NCBI RefSeq assembly: GCF_034555965.1
Contig: NZ_JAYDCK010000003.1
Location: 3,162,001 to 3,226,000 of the forward strand
Direction of reading: 5' to 3'
DNA: 64,000 nucleotides
Source: Aquicoccus sp. G2-2
GTDB lineage: Bacteria; Pseudomonadota; Alphaproteobacteria; Rhodobacterales; Rhodobacteraceae
The position numbers and the translations under genes were made by a program. The notes below the pieces were generated by a model. It did no database searches. It had not been told where the DNA came from and worked only from the letters and a program-made list of their open reading frames with translations. This document shows positions 8,963 through 17,084 of the stretch, in pieces (positions within the stretch are counted from its first letter, which is position 1; every line of letters starts with the position of its first letter).

Positions 8963-9985
8963 ATGGGCTATAATATCGCCGTCGTCGGGGCCACGGGGAA
9001 CGTGGGCCGCGAAATGCTGAACATCCTGTCAGAGCGTGAATTCCCGGTCGAGAAGATCGCCGCGCTGGCCTCGCGCCGATCGCTTGGCACAGAGGTGAGC
9101 TTTGGGGACAAGACGCTGGTTTGCGAAGACCTCGACACGTTCGATTTCACCGGCTGGGACATGGCGTTGTTCGCTGTTGGTTCAGAGGCCACGAAAATCT
9201 ATGCCCCGAAGGCCGCAAAGGCAGGCTGCGTGGTGATCGATAATTCGTCGCTTTATCGTTACGACCCGGATGTGCCGTTGATCGTGCCGGAAGTGAACCC
9301 GCAAGCGGTGCATGGTTATGCCAAGAAGAACATCATCGCCAACCCGAATTGTTCAACCGCGCAGATGGTTGTTGCGCTGAAACCGCTGCATGACCGTGCG
9401 AAGATCAAGCGGGTTGTCGTTTCAACCTATCAATCGGTTTCGGGGGCCGGGAAGGAAGGCATTGACGAGCTGTGGGATCAGACCAAGTCGATCTACAACC
9501 CGACCGACCACAAGCCGCCGAAGAAATTCACCAAGCAGATTGCCTTCAACGTGATCCCGCATATCGACGTGTTCATGGAGGACGGTTCCACCAAGGAAGA
9601 GTGGAAGATGGTCGCGGAGACGAAAAAGATCATTGATCCGGTGATCAAGGTGACGGCGACATGTGTGCGGGTGCCAGTTTTTGTGGGCCATTCCGAGGCG
9701 GTGAACATCGAGTTTGAAGAGTTTCTTGATGAGGACGAAGCCCGCGACATTCTGCGGGAAGCGCCCGGTGTCATGGTGATCGACAAGCGCGAAGACCGCG
9801 GCTATGTCACGCCGGTGGAATGTGTTGGCGATTTCGCCACGTTCATCAGCCGTATTCGGCAGGACAGCACGATTGAAAACGGGCTGAACCTTTGGTGCGT
9901 GAGCGATAACCTGCGCAAAGGCGCAGCACTTAACGCGGTGCAGATTGCCGAGCTGTTGGGGCGTGAGGTTCTGAAAAAAGGCTGA
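8963..9985 (+). CDS. asd: Aspartate-semialdehyde dehydrogenase
   Basis: A 340-residue Asd, which reduces aspartyl-4-phosphate with NADPH to aspartate semialdehyde, the branch point to lysine/diaminopimelate, threonine and methionine. The N-terminal 'VVGATGNVGREML' nucleotide-binding motif, active-site Cys130 in NPNCSTAQM and the 'VSTYQSVSGAGKEG' segment are present. The frame is open from 8849, but ATG 8963 has AGGAGAG upstream and starts directly at the conserved N-terminus (MGYNIAVVG). It is followed by a strong terminator and appears monocistronic. Confidence 0.96.
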   Translation: MGYNIAVVGATGNVGREMLNILSEREFPVEKIAALASRRSLGTEVSFGDKTLVCEDLDTFDFTGWDMALFAVGSEATKIYAPKAAKAGCVVIDNSSLYRYDPDVPLIVPEVNPQAVHGYAKKNIIANPNCSTAQMVVALKPLHDRAKIKRVVVSTYQSVSGAGKEGIDELWDQTKSIYNPTDHKPPKKFTKQIAFNVIPHIDVFMEDGSTKEEWKMVAETKKIIDPVIKVTATCVRVPVFVGHSEAVNIEFEEFLDEDEARDILREAPGVMVIDKREDRGYVTPVECVGDFATFISRIRQDSTIENGLNLWCVSDNLRKGAALNAVQIAELLGREVLKKG

Positions 9986-10005
9986 ATGCCGGAGAGTTGT
10001 TCGAG

Positions 10006-10036
10006 AAGGCAGGGGTCGTCGTGGCCTCTGCCTTTT
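10006..10036 (+). terminator. Intrinsic terminator after asd
   Basis: AAGGCAGGGG (10006-10015) pairs with CCTCTGCCTT (10025-10034) with one mismatch and a nine-base loop. It is followed directly by TT, TGCTTT. It begins 20 bases after the asd stop codon. Confidence 0.75.
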
Positions 10037-10203
10037 GCTTTGCGCGAGGGCTATTCACAGGGCTGACCCGGAAGCACACGATTTTTTTGTGTGCCAGCGC
10101 CAAGGATTAGAGGTTGAGGCGCGTCCTACATTATTAGGAGCCCCCTTTCCAATTCACAGGCGATACGGTTTGATTGGGGCAAGGATATTGGATGGAGTGC
10201 CTC

Positions 10204-11838
10204 ATGTTACGTAAGCTACCGCTAATCATCGCGTTTTTCCCGAGCCTTGTTCTGGCTGACGAAATCACCCTGCAAAGCCAAGTGACCGCTGCTGTGCTCT
10301 ACCCGCAAGGGGCAAAGATCGTGCGGCGTGTTCCGTTTGAGGCACCGGCTGGCAGCAATGAACTGCGCTTGCTGGATTTGCCTGAGGGCACGCCATTGGA
10401 GACGATTCGGGTCAAGGTAAGCGGGGTTGAGATGGGGGCAATAACCCTTCGGCGCGATTTTGTGCCGCCTGCGCCCGAGCGAGAAAACGACGCGGTGAAG
10501 GCAGCCAAAGCAGAGGTGGAGCGTTTGCAGGAGGCGGTGCAGGCCAGGGCTGATGAGGCCAGCGCGATCCGCACTGCAAAAGAAGCTGCCGATACGCGCA
10601 TCGCGTTTTTGCGCCAGTTGGGTCAGGGAGAGACGTTGAGCGGGGCGAGTGCGGATACGTTGCGTGACGTGTCGCGGATGATTGGCGAGGAAACGCAAGC
10701 CGCCCGTGAAGCGGCCCTGACGGCGGAGGCGCGGGCGCGGGCCGTTGATCGGGAAAAGCGCGAAACTGCCAAGGCTCTGGAGAAGGCGAAGCAGGCGCTG
10801 GCGGCATTGGTGCCAGAGAACGACGCGCACAACCTTGTCGCGGTGGCGATTTCCAGCGATGCACCGGCAAAGGGCACATTGGAGGTGAGCTACTACGATT
10901 GGCGCGCGGGATGGCAGCCGGTTTACGATGCCAGCCTTGACCGTGTGGCAAGCAAAATCACGCTGGAGCGCGGTGCGATGGTGCGTCAGACGACCGGGGA
11001 GAACTGGCGCGATGTGGCGCTGACGCTTTCGACAAACGCACCGGAAGACGCGGTGCAACCGACAGAGCTTTACCCCGAAAAACACCGAATTATGGACCCG
11101 CCCAAGGTGCAGCCGCTCGCGCGCATGAAAACCATGGATGCGGTTGGTGCGGCAGCGCCGGAGCCGATTATGGAAGCGCCGGTTGCACGTGCCGAGATGA
11201 CAGCTTCGGTGCGGCTTGACGGGCTGAATGTCAGTTACGATTATCCTGAGACGCTTGATCTTGCCTCTTCTGCCGATCAGGTGCGGCTGGGGCTGGGCGC
11301 GGTTTCCTTTGATGCGACGATCAAGGCGGTGGCGGTGCCGAAGCGCGACAAGACTGCGTTTCTGGTTGCGACATTCACCAACTCTTCCGGTGAGTTGATC
11401 TTGCCCAGCGTGGCGACACAGCTTTTCCGCGATGACGCCTATGTTGGCCAGACCGCCAGCGCAGAGGCGATTCCCTCTGGCGGGGAGGCGACGCTGGCAT
11501 TTGGGCCAATCGAGGGGTTGACGCTCAACCGGGTGAGCACACGCAATGAAGGGGATCGTGGCGTGCTGAGCAAATCCAACGAGCTTACCGAGAAGGTGCG
11601 TATCGAAGTGAAGAACCTGACCGGCGAAAGCTGGCCTCTCAGGGTGCTCGACCAGGTGCCGTATTCGGAACAGGAAGATCTTGTCATTACATGGAATGCG
11701 AAGCCAAGGCCGGACGAGACAGATGTGGATGACAAGAAGGGTGTTCTGGCGTGGGACAGCACGATCAATGCCGGCGAAACGCAGGTGCTCAATCTCAACT
11801 ACAGTCTGGAGTGGCCGGACGGGAAGCTGCTGCGCTGA
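10204..11838 (+). CDS. DUF4139/DUF4140 protein, mucoidy inhibitor MuiA-like
   Basis: A 544-residue probable secreted or periplasmic protein. ATG 10204 starts a clear Sec signal peptide (MLRKLPLIIAFFPSLVLADE), so the longer frame from 10174 is not used. The N-terminal part (about 20-115) resembles DUF4140, a long charged helix likely to be coiled coil follows (about 95-215), and the rest is DUF4139, with the typical 'YDWRAGWQPVYDASL' and 'LEWPDGKLL' ends. The family is named after a Vibrio gene affecting mucoid growth, and its biochemical role is unknown. No operon partner is evident. Confidence 0.85.
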   Translation: MLRKLPLIIAFFPSLVLADEITLQSQVTAAVLYPQGAKIVRRVPFEAPAGSNELRLLDLPEGTPLETIRVKVSGVEMGAITLRRDFVPPAPERENDAVKAAKAEVERLQEAVQARADEASAIRTAKEAADTRIAFLRQLGQGETLSGASADTLRDVSRMIGEETQAAREAALTAEARARAVDREKRETAKALEKAKQALAALVPENDAHNLVAVAISSDAPAKGTLEVSYYDWRAGWQPVYDASLDRVASKITLERGAMVRQTTGENWRDVALTLSTNAPEDAVQPTELYPEKHRIMDPPKVQPLARMKTMDAVGAAAPEPIMEAPVARAEMTASVRLDGLNVSYDYPETLDLASSADQVRLGLGAVSFDATIKAVAVPKRDKTAFLVATFTNSSGELILPSVATQLFRDDAYVGQTASAEAIPSGGEATLAFGPIEGLTLNRVSTRNEGDRGVLSKSNELTEKVRIEVKNLTGESWPLRVLDQVPYSEQEDLVITWNAKPRPDETDVDDKKGVLAWDSTINAGETQVLNLNYSLEWPDGKLLR

Positions 11839-11858
11839 GCCATGAGGAAGGGGCTGGT

Positions 11859-12425
11859 TCAGCGGCTCTCGACAAGTGACTTGAGTTTGCTGAGCCCTTT
11901 TTCGTAATCGGCGCCGACCCAGCGATCCATCAACAATCCCAGCCAGCGGGTTACCGGGTTCATGCCCATGTCTGCCGTGAGCCGCCATGTGAGCAATGTG
12001 CCGGTGCCCGCCGGAGCCAACAGGAACTCGGCATGAGCTGGTCCCATTTCGCCGAAATCGAGATCGGTGGAGACGCGTGACGATGGCACACTGGCGGTGA
12101 TTATCTGTGTGCCGGACCCGACTTCGGGATTTTCCGAGCGCCAGCCCATTTGGTTGCCAACGCCGCTATCGGGGCCGGAAAAGACGAGGCGCACGTTTGG
12201 ATCAATGTCCAGCCAAGGCGACCATTTGCGGGTTTCCTGAAGCGAATTGACCAGCGGGAAAATCTCTGCCGCAGGGGCGTCTATGGTTGTGCTGCGTGAG
12301 ACGCGCACCTCGCGTGGCAGAAGATAGGAAACAGCGGCCAGCAACACCACAAGCACAAGCAGCCCGACAAACAGGCGCTTGAGAAAGCGGACGAACCGCG
12401 CGATAATTCCGGGGCCTTGTCTCAT
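11859..12425 (-). CDS. SRPBCC (START-like) family protein with N-terminal membrane anchor
   Basis: A 188-residue protein with one transmembrane helix (about residues 16-36, FVGLLVLVVLLAAVSYLL) followed by a polyketide-cyclase/START-type domain. The domain begins 'VSRSTTIDAPAAEIFPLVN' and contains the 'WSPW' motif near residue 92, both usual in SRPBCC proteins that bind hydrophobic ligands. No ligand is known. It lies on the strand opposite the MuiA-like gene (convergent, 20-base gap), and the carbonic anhydrase gene is upstream on the same strand. Confidence 0.8.
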   Translation of the reverse strand: MRQGPGIIARFVRFLKRLFVGLLVLVVLLAAVSYLLPREVRVSRSTTIDAPAAEIFPLVNSLQETRKWSPWLDIDPNVRLVFSGPDSGVGNQMGWRSENPEVGSGTQIITASVPSSRVSTDLDFGEMGPAHAEFLLAPAGTGTLLTWRLTADMGMNPVTRWLGLLMDRWVGADYEKGLSKLKSLVESR

Positions 12426-12475
12426 TGTGACAAAACGTTAGCACGGGTGGGCAAAGGTGCAGAACGGGCCGGTTT

Positions 12476-13123
12476 TCAGATCGGCTGAAACTTGCCAGTC
12501 TCGGGCACGTAATTTTCGAGAATGCCTTCACCGACATCGTTCCAAAGCGCATGCAAGGTCAGGCGCCCGTTCTTGACCGCCTCTGCCACAAAGGGGAAGG
12601 TCATCAGGTTTTCGATGCTGACGAGCACGGCTTCCTTTTCCAGTGCAGTGTTTTGTTCTTCGCGGGGCAAATCCTTCACGCGCTTGTATCCGGGGCGGAG
12701 GATATCCATCCAGCGGCCGGTAAAGTTCGTCTTCTCATCAAGTTCCGGCGCGGCCCCTGAACACATGTCGATGCAGCCCTGAATCCCGCCGCAGTTCGAA
12801 TGCCCCATGACGATGAGATGCCCGACCTTGAGCACTGCAACGGCGAATTCGACCGCTGCCGAGGTGCCGTGCTGTTGACCATCAGGTTGGTAGGGTGGCA
12901 CCAGACTGGAGATGTTGCGGTGAATGAAAAATTCGCCCTGATCCGCCCCAAAGATCGACGTGACGTGCACGCGGCTGTCGCAACACGCGATGACCATCGC
13001 GCGCGGGTGCTGGCCATCATCCGAAAGACGGCGATACCACGCTTGATTGCTTTCGTATGTGGTTGCTTTCCAGCCGTGATACCGCTGGACCAGATAGGTT
13101 GGAAGGGGTTTGGCGTTCTTCAT
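12476..13123 (-). CDS. Beta-class carbonic anhydrase
   Basis: A 215-residue beta carbonic anhydrase, which interconverts CO2 and bicarbonate at a zinc site. Zinc ligands Cys48, His108 and Cys111 (CCDSR and GHSNCGG) and the catalytic Asp49-Arg51 pair are present. The start is ATG at 13123 with GGGGAAAA upstream. It probably supplies bicarbonate for carboxylases in the cytoplasm, since no signal peptide is present. Confidence 0.95.
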   Translation of the reverse strand: MKNAKPLPTYLVQRYHGWKATTYESNQAWYRRLSDDGQHPRAMVIACCDSRVHVTSIFGADQGEFFIHRNISSLVPPYQPDGQQHGTSAAVEFAVAVLKVGHLIVMGHSNCGGIQGCIDMCSGAAPELDEKTNFTGRWMDILRPGYKRVKDLPREEQNTALEKEAVLVSIENLMTFPFVAEAVKNGRLTLHALWNDVGEGILENYVPETGKFQPI

Positions 13124-13278
13124 GATTTTCCCCGCTTTTCTGAAAGGTTACGGCTGCTGATACCGCTTATTCGAAACGAATTCGAGCGAAAACGAGCTTC
13201 GCTGGAAACCAATCCACAATAACTTTGGCGCATGTATGCTATTGCGCCGTGGGGGCGTGAACGGGAAAGGGTGAGGCC

Positions 13279-13659
13279 GTGGTGAACGTAAGTATTCTGG
13301 CACAGGATGAGCCGGTCCAAGTGGATTCGGCAAAGCTGGAGGCGCTCTATCGTCAGTTGGGCGATGCCAGTGCCGAAGACATCATGTGCCGCGCGATGGA
13401 GGAATTGGCGGTAAGGTTATCACAGGCAGAAGCCTTTTTCCGGGGCGGCAAGACGGAGGATTTGCGCAAGACGGCGCGGTTGATCGCGGCGATTTCCGAA
13501 CAGATCGGTATGCAGATGCTGTCTGTTGTTGGTACGCATGTGGTGCAGTGCATTGAGGCGGGCGATGATATTGCACTTGCCGCCGTTCTGGCGCGGCTGA
13601 TCCGGGTTGGTGAACGCTCGTTGACCGAAATCTGGGAGTTGCAGAATTTTTCGTTGTAG
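13279..13659 (+). CDS. Conserved-looking helical hypothetical protein, 126 aa
   Basis: A predominantly alpha-helical, soluble protein starting at GTG 13279 (a second GTG follows at once). It has no signal peptide or membrane helix and no cysteine cluster: its cysteines (in IMCRAMEE and VVQCIEAG) are isolated. The regular heptad-like spacing ('LSQAEAFF', 'LRKTARLIAAISEQIG', 'HVVQCIEAGD') suggests a helical bundle similar in feel to histidine-phosphotransfer or four-helix proteins, but no Hpt histidine motif is clear. It lies upstream of the aminopeptidase gene on the same strand (77-base gap). The function is not recognised. Confidence 0.75.
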   Translation: MVNVSILAQDEPVQVDSAKLEALYRQLGDASAEDIMCRAMEELAVRLSQAEAFFRGGKTEDLRKTARLIAAISEQIGMQMLSVVGTHVVQCIEAGDDIALAAVLARLIRVGERSLTEIWELQNFSL

Positions 13660-13736
13660 AGAATTGCCGCGAGCCGCTTGCACGTTGTCGGGAACGGGAT
13701 AGGCTGATGCTGACCTGATCAATCCCGGAGTGTTCG

Positions 13737-15122
13737 ATGCCGATGCAATTTGCCCCTGAAACTGATGCCGCCCTGACGCTGACCTTGCTGGACGTCAATG
13801 CGTTGGAAGACTGGCTGAATGATCAACCTGACCGCGTGCAAACTTGGGTGAGAGGCGCCGGTTTCGGGGCGAAGCTTGGGCAGGCGTTGGTGATTCCGGG
13901 TGCGGATGGCGCACCAGAGATGGCGGTCGCGGGATATGGCGATAGGGCGGCGCGGATGCGTGGCCGGTTCCACCTTGCTGCGGCGGCAGCGAAGCTGCCT
14001 GAAGCGGTGTATCGGCTGGAAAGCCATCTGACAGGTGCCGTGCTTGAGCAGGAGGCGTTGGGGTGGTTGTTGGCCGGGTATGCCTTTGATCGCTATGCCA
14101 AGGCGCGCGGCATAAAGGCGAAGCTGGTGACCCCTGCGGGGGTGGATGCGGCGCGGTTGGAGATTATTGCCGAGAGCGAAAAACTGACCCGTGATCTGAT
14201 CAATACGCCCGCCTCGGACATGGGGCCGGAGGCGTTAGAAGCGGCCTGTGCGACCCTTGCCAGCGAGTTTGGCGCGCGGATGGAGACGATAAAAGGGAAG
14301 GCGCTGCTGGAGCAGAATTTCCCGATGATCCATGCCGTTGGCCGCGCCAGTGCAGAGGCGCCACGGCTGATTGATATGCGCTGGGGCGAGGCCGGGCCGA
14401 CGCTGACGTTGGTGGGAAAGGGGGTGTGTTTCGACACTGGTGGGCTGAACCTTAAGCCCGGTGCCTCTATGGGGTTGATGAAGAAGGACATGGGGGGTGC
14501 TGCGACCGTTCTGGGGCTGGCGCGGATGATCATGGCGTTGGGCTTGAAGCTGCGGCTCAGGGTGCTGATCCCGGCGGTGGAAAACTCGGTAAGTGCGGAG
14601 AGTTTCCGGCCCGGCGATATCCTGACGAGCCGTAAGGGGCTGACGGTAGAGATCAACAACACCGATGCGGAAGGGCGGCTGGTGCTGGCCGATGCGCTGG
14701 CTTTCGGGGCGGAGGAAGCGCCGGACCTGATGCTGTCGATGGCGACGCTTACCGGGGCGGCGCGGGTGGCGGTGGGGCCGGACCTTTCGCCTTATTATAC
14801 GGACGATTCGGGTGTTTCGGCTGCTTTGGAGGCGGCCGCTCTGCGGGTGGCGGACCCGGTGTGGCGAATGCCGTTCTGGGCACCCTATGAGGCGATGATA
14901 GAGCCGGGTATTGCCGATCTCGACAACGCGCCCAAAGGCGGATTTGCCGGGTCGATCACAGCGGCGTTGTTCCTGCGCCGATTTGCCGGGGAGGCGGTGC
15001 GCTATACCCATTTCGACATTTACGGCTGGCGCCCGGTTGCGGCACCGGGTTTGCCAAAGGGCGGTGTGGGGATGGGCGCGCGCGCACTTCTGGAGGCGCT
15101 GCCGGGGATGTTGGAGCTGTGA
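13737..15122 (+). CDS. M17-family leucyl aminopeptidase
   Basis: A 461-residue cytosolic metallo-aminopeptidase that removes N-terminal residues from peptides using two metal ions. The catalytic/metal motif NTDAEGRL is at residues 308-315, preceded by 'GKGVCFDTGGLNLKP' with its metal-binding Lys/Asp and the 'MKKDMGGAA' segment. The N-terminal domain is shorter and more divergent than in E. coli PepA (503 aa), as in many alphaproteobacterial paralogues. Its stop overlaps the start of the NlpC/P60 gene (GTGA), so peptide and cell-wall peptide turnover are coupled in one transcript. Confidence 0.93.
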   Translation: MPMQFAPETDAALTLTLLDVNALEDWLNDQPDRVQTWVRGAGFGAKLGQALVIPGADGAPEMAVAGYGDRAARMRGRFHLAAAAAKLPEAVYRLESHLTGAVLEQEALGWLLAGYAFDRYAKARGIKAKLVTPAGVDAARLEIIAESEKLTRDLINTPASDMGPEALEAACATLASEFGARMETIKGKALLEQNFPMIHAVGRASAEAPRLIDMRWGEAGPTLTLVGKGVCFDTGGLNLKPGASMGLMKKDMGGAATVLGLARMIMALGLKLRLRVLIPAVENSVSAESFRPGDILTSRKGLTVEINNTDAEGRLVLADALAFGAEEAPDLMLSMATLTGAARVAVGPDLSPYYTDDSGVSAALEAAALRVADPVWRMPFWAPYEAMIEPGIADLDNAPKGGFAGSITAALFLRRFAGEAVRYTHFDIYGWRPVAAPGLPKGGVGMGARALLEALPGMLEL

Positions 15123-15868
15123 GTGACAGGCGGCAGGTGGCGGTGCCGGTTGCCGATCTTTTGCACGCGCCGGACGGGCGGCGGGAGCGGCAAGTGCTGT
15201 GTGGTGCAGATGTGACCGTGTTGGAACGCCGCGACGGTTGGGCCAATGTGCGGACGGCGGCGGATGGCTATGGTGGGTATCTGCGCGAGACCGATTTGCG
15301 GGCATCGGCGGACGTGACGCATTGGGTCAGTGCGCGGGCGACGCATGCCTACCCGGTCGCTGATTTCAAGGCGCAGGAATTGCTTGGTCTGAGCCTTGGA
15401 AGCCGGGTGCGGGTGATTGCCGAAGGAAGGATGTTTTTTGAGACAGATCAGGGGTTTATCCCACGTGTGCATTTGCGGGCGTTGACCGAACTGGAGCGTG
15501 ACCCGGTGAGCGTGGCTGAGCGGTTTTTGAGAACACCTTACCTTTGGGGCGGTAACAGCGCGTTTGGGATTGATTGTTCGGGGTTGGTGCAGGCGGGGTG
15601 CCGCGCTTGTGGCATTGCCTGCCCCGGTGACAGCGGGGTGCAGGCGGCGGAACTGGGCGTGTGTTTGGGTGATGAGGCCTTGCTGCGGGGGGATTTGTTG
15701 TTCTGGAAAGGGCATGTGGCGTGGGTAGTGGATGAAGCGGTGCTGCTACATGCCAATGTGCATCATATGGCGGTGGCATATGAGGCGCTGGACGCTGCCG
15801 TTGAGCGAATTGGGCGGCAGGGCGATGGGCCGGTTACAGCGCGGAAAAGATTGGAGATTTCTAGATGA
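15119..15868 (+). CDS. NlpC/P60 family cysteine peptidase with N-terminal SH3-like domains
   Basis: A 249-residue protein starting at GTG 15119. The N-terminal half carries two SH3-like segments (DGWANVRTAADGYGGYL and a second near residue 95). The C-terminal half is NlpC/P60 with nucleophile Cys153 (in GIDCSGL), general base His199 (GHVAWVV) and a further polar residue in LLHAN. Such enzymes, like YkfC, cleave gamma-D-Glu-diaminopimelate bonds in murein peptides. Lack of a signal peptide suggests cytoplasmic recycling of wall peptides, in keeping with translational coupling to the aminopeptidase upstream and to the ureohydrolase downstream (ATGA). Confidence 0.9.
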   Translation: MSDRRQVAVPVADLLHAPDGRRERQVLCGADVTVLERRDGWANVRTAADGYGGYLRETDLRASADVTHWVSARATHAYPVADFKAQELLGLSLGSRVRVIAEGRMFFETDQGFIPRVHLRALTELERDPVSVAERFLRTPYLWGGNSAFGIDCSGLVQAGCRACGIACPGDSGVQAAELGVCLGDEALLRGDLLFWKGHVAWVVDEAVLLHANVHHMAVAYEALDAAVERIGRQGDGPVTARKRLEISR

Positions 15869-16827
15869 GCGACACATTTTTTCAACCCGTGAGCGGGTTT
15901 GATCTGCCGCGTTTCGCCGGAGTGCCGACCTTTATGCGGTTGCCGCATGTGGCGCCGGGGGCTACGCGGTTTGACGAGGTCGAGATCGGCCTTATCGGGG
16001 TGCCGTGGGACAGCGGCACGACGAACCGACCGGGGCCGCGGCATGGGCCACGCCAGCTTAGGGATGCGTCAACCATGATCCGGGCGGAACACCCGGTTTC
16101 AAACATGCGCCCGTTCGAGGCGAAAAACTGCGCCGATCTGGGCGATGTCGGGCCGAATCCGGCGGATATTCTGGCGACGATGGACAGGATAACTGCGTTT
16201 TACCAAGAGGTGGTTAACGCGGGGATCGTGCCGCTGACGGCGGGGGGCGATCATTTGACCACGCTGCCGGTTTTGCGGGCGGTGGCGAAGGATAAGCCGC
16301 TGGCAATGATCCATTTTGACAGCCATACGGACCTGTTTCATTCATATTTCGGTGGCACGATGTACACCCACGGCACGCCGTTTCGCCGCGCGGTGGAGGA
16401 AGGCCTGCTTGACCCTAAGCGCGTGGTGCAGATTGGCATTCGCGGGACGATGTATGACCACGAGGATATCGACTTTGCCAAGTCGGTCGGAATCAGGATC
16501 ATCCGGATCGAGGAGTTTCATGCGCGCGGGCCTGAGGACGTGATGGCGGAAGCACGGGAAATCGTTGGTAGCTCAGAGACTTACGTATCATATGATATTG
16601 ATTTTGTGGATCCGACATTCGCCCCCGGCACCGGCACGCCGGAGGTTGGCGGGCCGAACGCCTATCAAGCGTTGCAGGTGGTGCGGGGCCTGCATGGTGT
16701 GAACATCGCCGGCGCCGATCTGGTGGAGGTTTCGCCGCCGTTTGATGCCAGCGGCGGGACCGCATTTCTGGGTGTTTCGATTATGTTCGAGCTGCTGTGC
16801 CAGATGGTGAGCGGGCCGAAGGGTTAA
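15865..16827 (+). CDS. Agmatinase / guanidino-acid ureohydrolase family
   Basis: A 320-residue ureohydrolase that releases urea from a guanidino compound at a dinuclear Mn site. Metal ligands are His130 (GGDH), Asp152-x-His154-x-Asp156 (DSHTD), and Asp244 and Asp246 (YDIDFVDP). The 'FAPGTGTPEVGG' loop is of the agmatinase/guanidinobutyrase type rather than arginase. Agmatine, guanidinobutyrate and guanidinopropionate are all possible substrates. It starts within the end of the NlpC/P60 gene (ATGA). The flavoenzyme gene follows after a 257-base gap that contains a dispersed repeat. Confidence 0.9.
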   Translation: MSDTFFQPVSGFDLPRFAGVPTFMRLPHVAPGATRFDEVEIGLIGVPWDSGTTNRPGPRHGPRQLRDASTMIRAEHPVSNMRPFEAKNCADLGDVGPNPADILATMDRITAFYQEVVNAGIVPLTAGGDHLTTLPVLRAVAKDKPLAMIHFDSHTDLFHSYFGGTMYTHGTPFRRAVEEGLLDPKRVVQIGIRGTMYDHEDIDFAKSVGIRIIRIEEFHARGPEDVMAEAREIVGSSETYVSYDIDFVDPTFAPGTGTPEVGGPNAYQALQVVRGLHGVNIAGADLVEVSPPFDASGGTAFLGVSIMFELLCQMVSGPKG

Positions 16828-16849
16828 CGCCGCTATGCTGTGAAAAACA

Positions 16850-16935
16850 GCTGTCTGCACCTTGGCTGCCGGTCTGGCTGCGATGCGTATGGCGGGAATC
16901 CAGAGGCGGGGAGCGCACGGTGAGAGGTTAATGCA
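16850..16935 (+). repeat. Interspersed repeat A, copy 1
   Basis: Bases 16850-16896 match 37675-37721 at 44 of 47 positions (start GCTGTCTGCACCTTGGCTG). A weaker match continues to the shared GGTTAATGC near 16935 and 37758. Both copies are in intergenic DNA on the plus strand, and neither flanks a transposase. The repeat reads through as 'VCTLAxGLAAxRMAG' in one frame in both copies, but no start site or ribosome binding site supports a gene. Confidence 0.75.
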
Positions 16936-17084
16936 GCGTGCGCTGGGTGGGCCGTTTTGTCGGTGGCAGTTTGTCGGGGGCAGGATGCGCGTGGCGAAAA
17001 CCGACACCGCGATGCCGGGCGAGGGATTGACAGCGCACGGGGGCAATGCGTGACTTCGGACAAGACCAGCGAGGAGGAAAGCCG

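Noticed and set aside
10222-11988. 588-codon open frame antisense to the DUF4139 gene
   Set aside because: It mirrors the codon periodicity of a well-supported gene on the other strand; the product is rich in Arg, His and Gln with no recognisable domain.
16862-17053. 63-codon open frame in the gap before the flavoenzyme gene
   Set aside because: It consists largely of repeat A and its flank, without a ribosome binding site.
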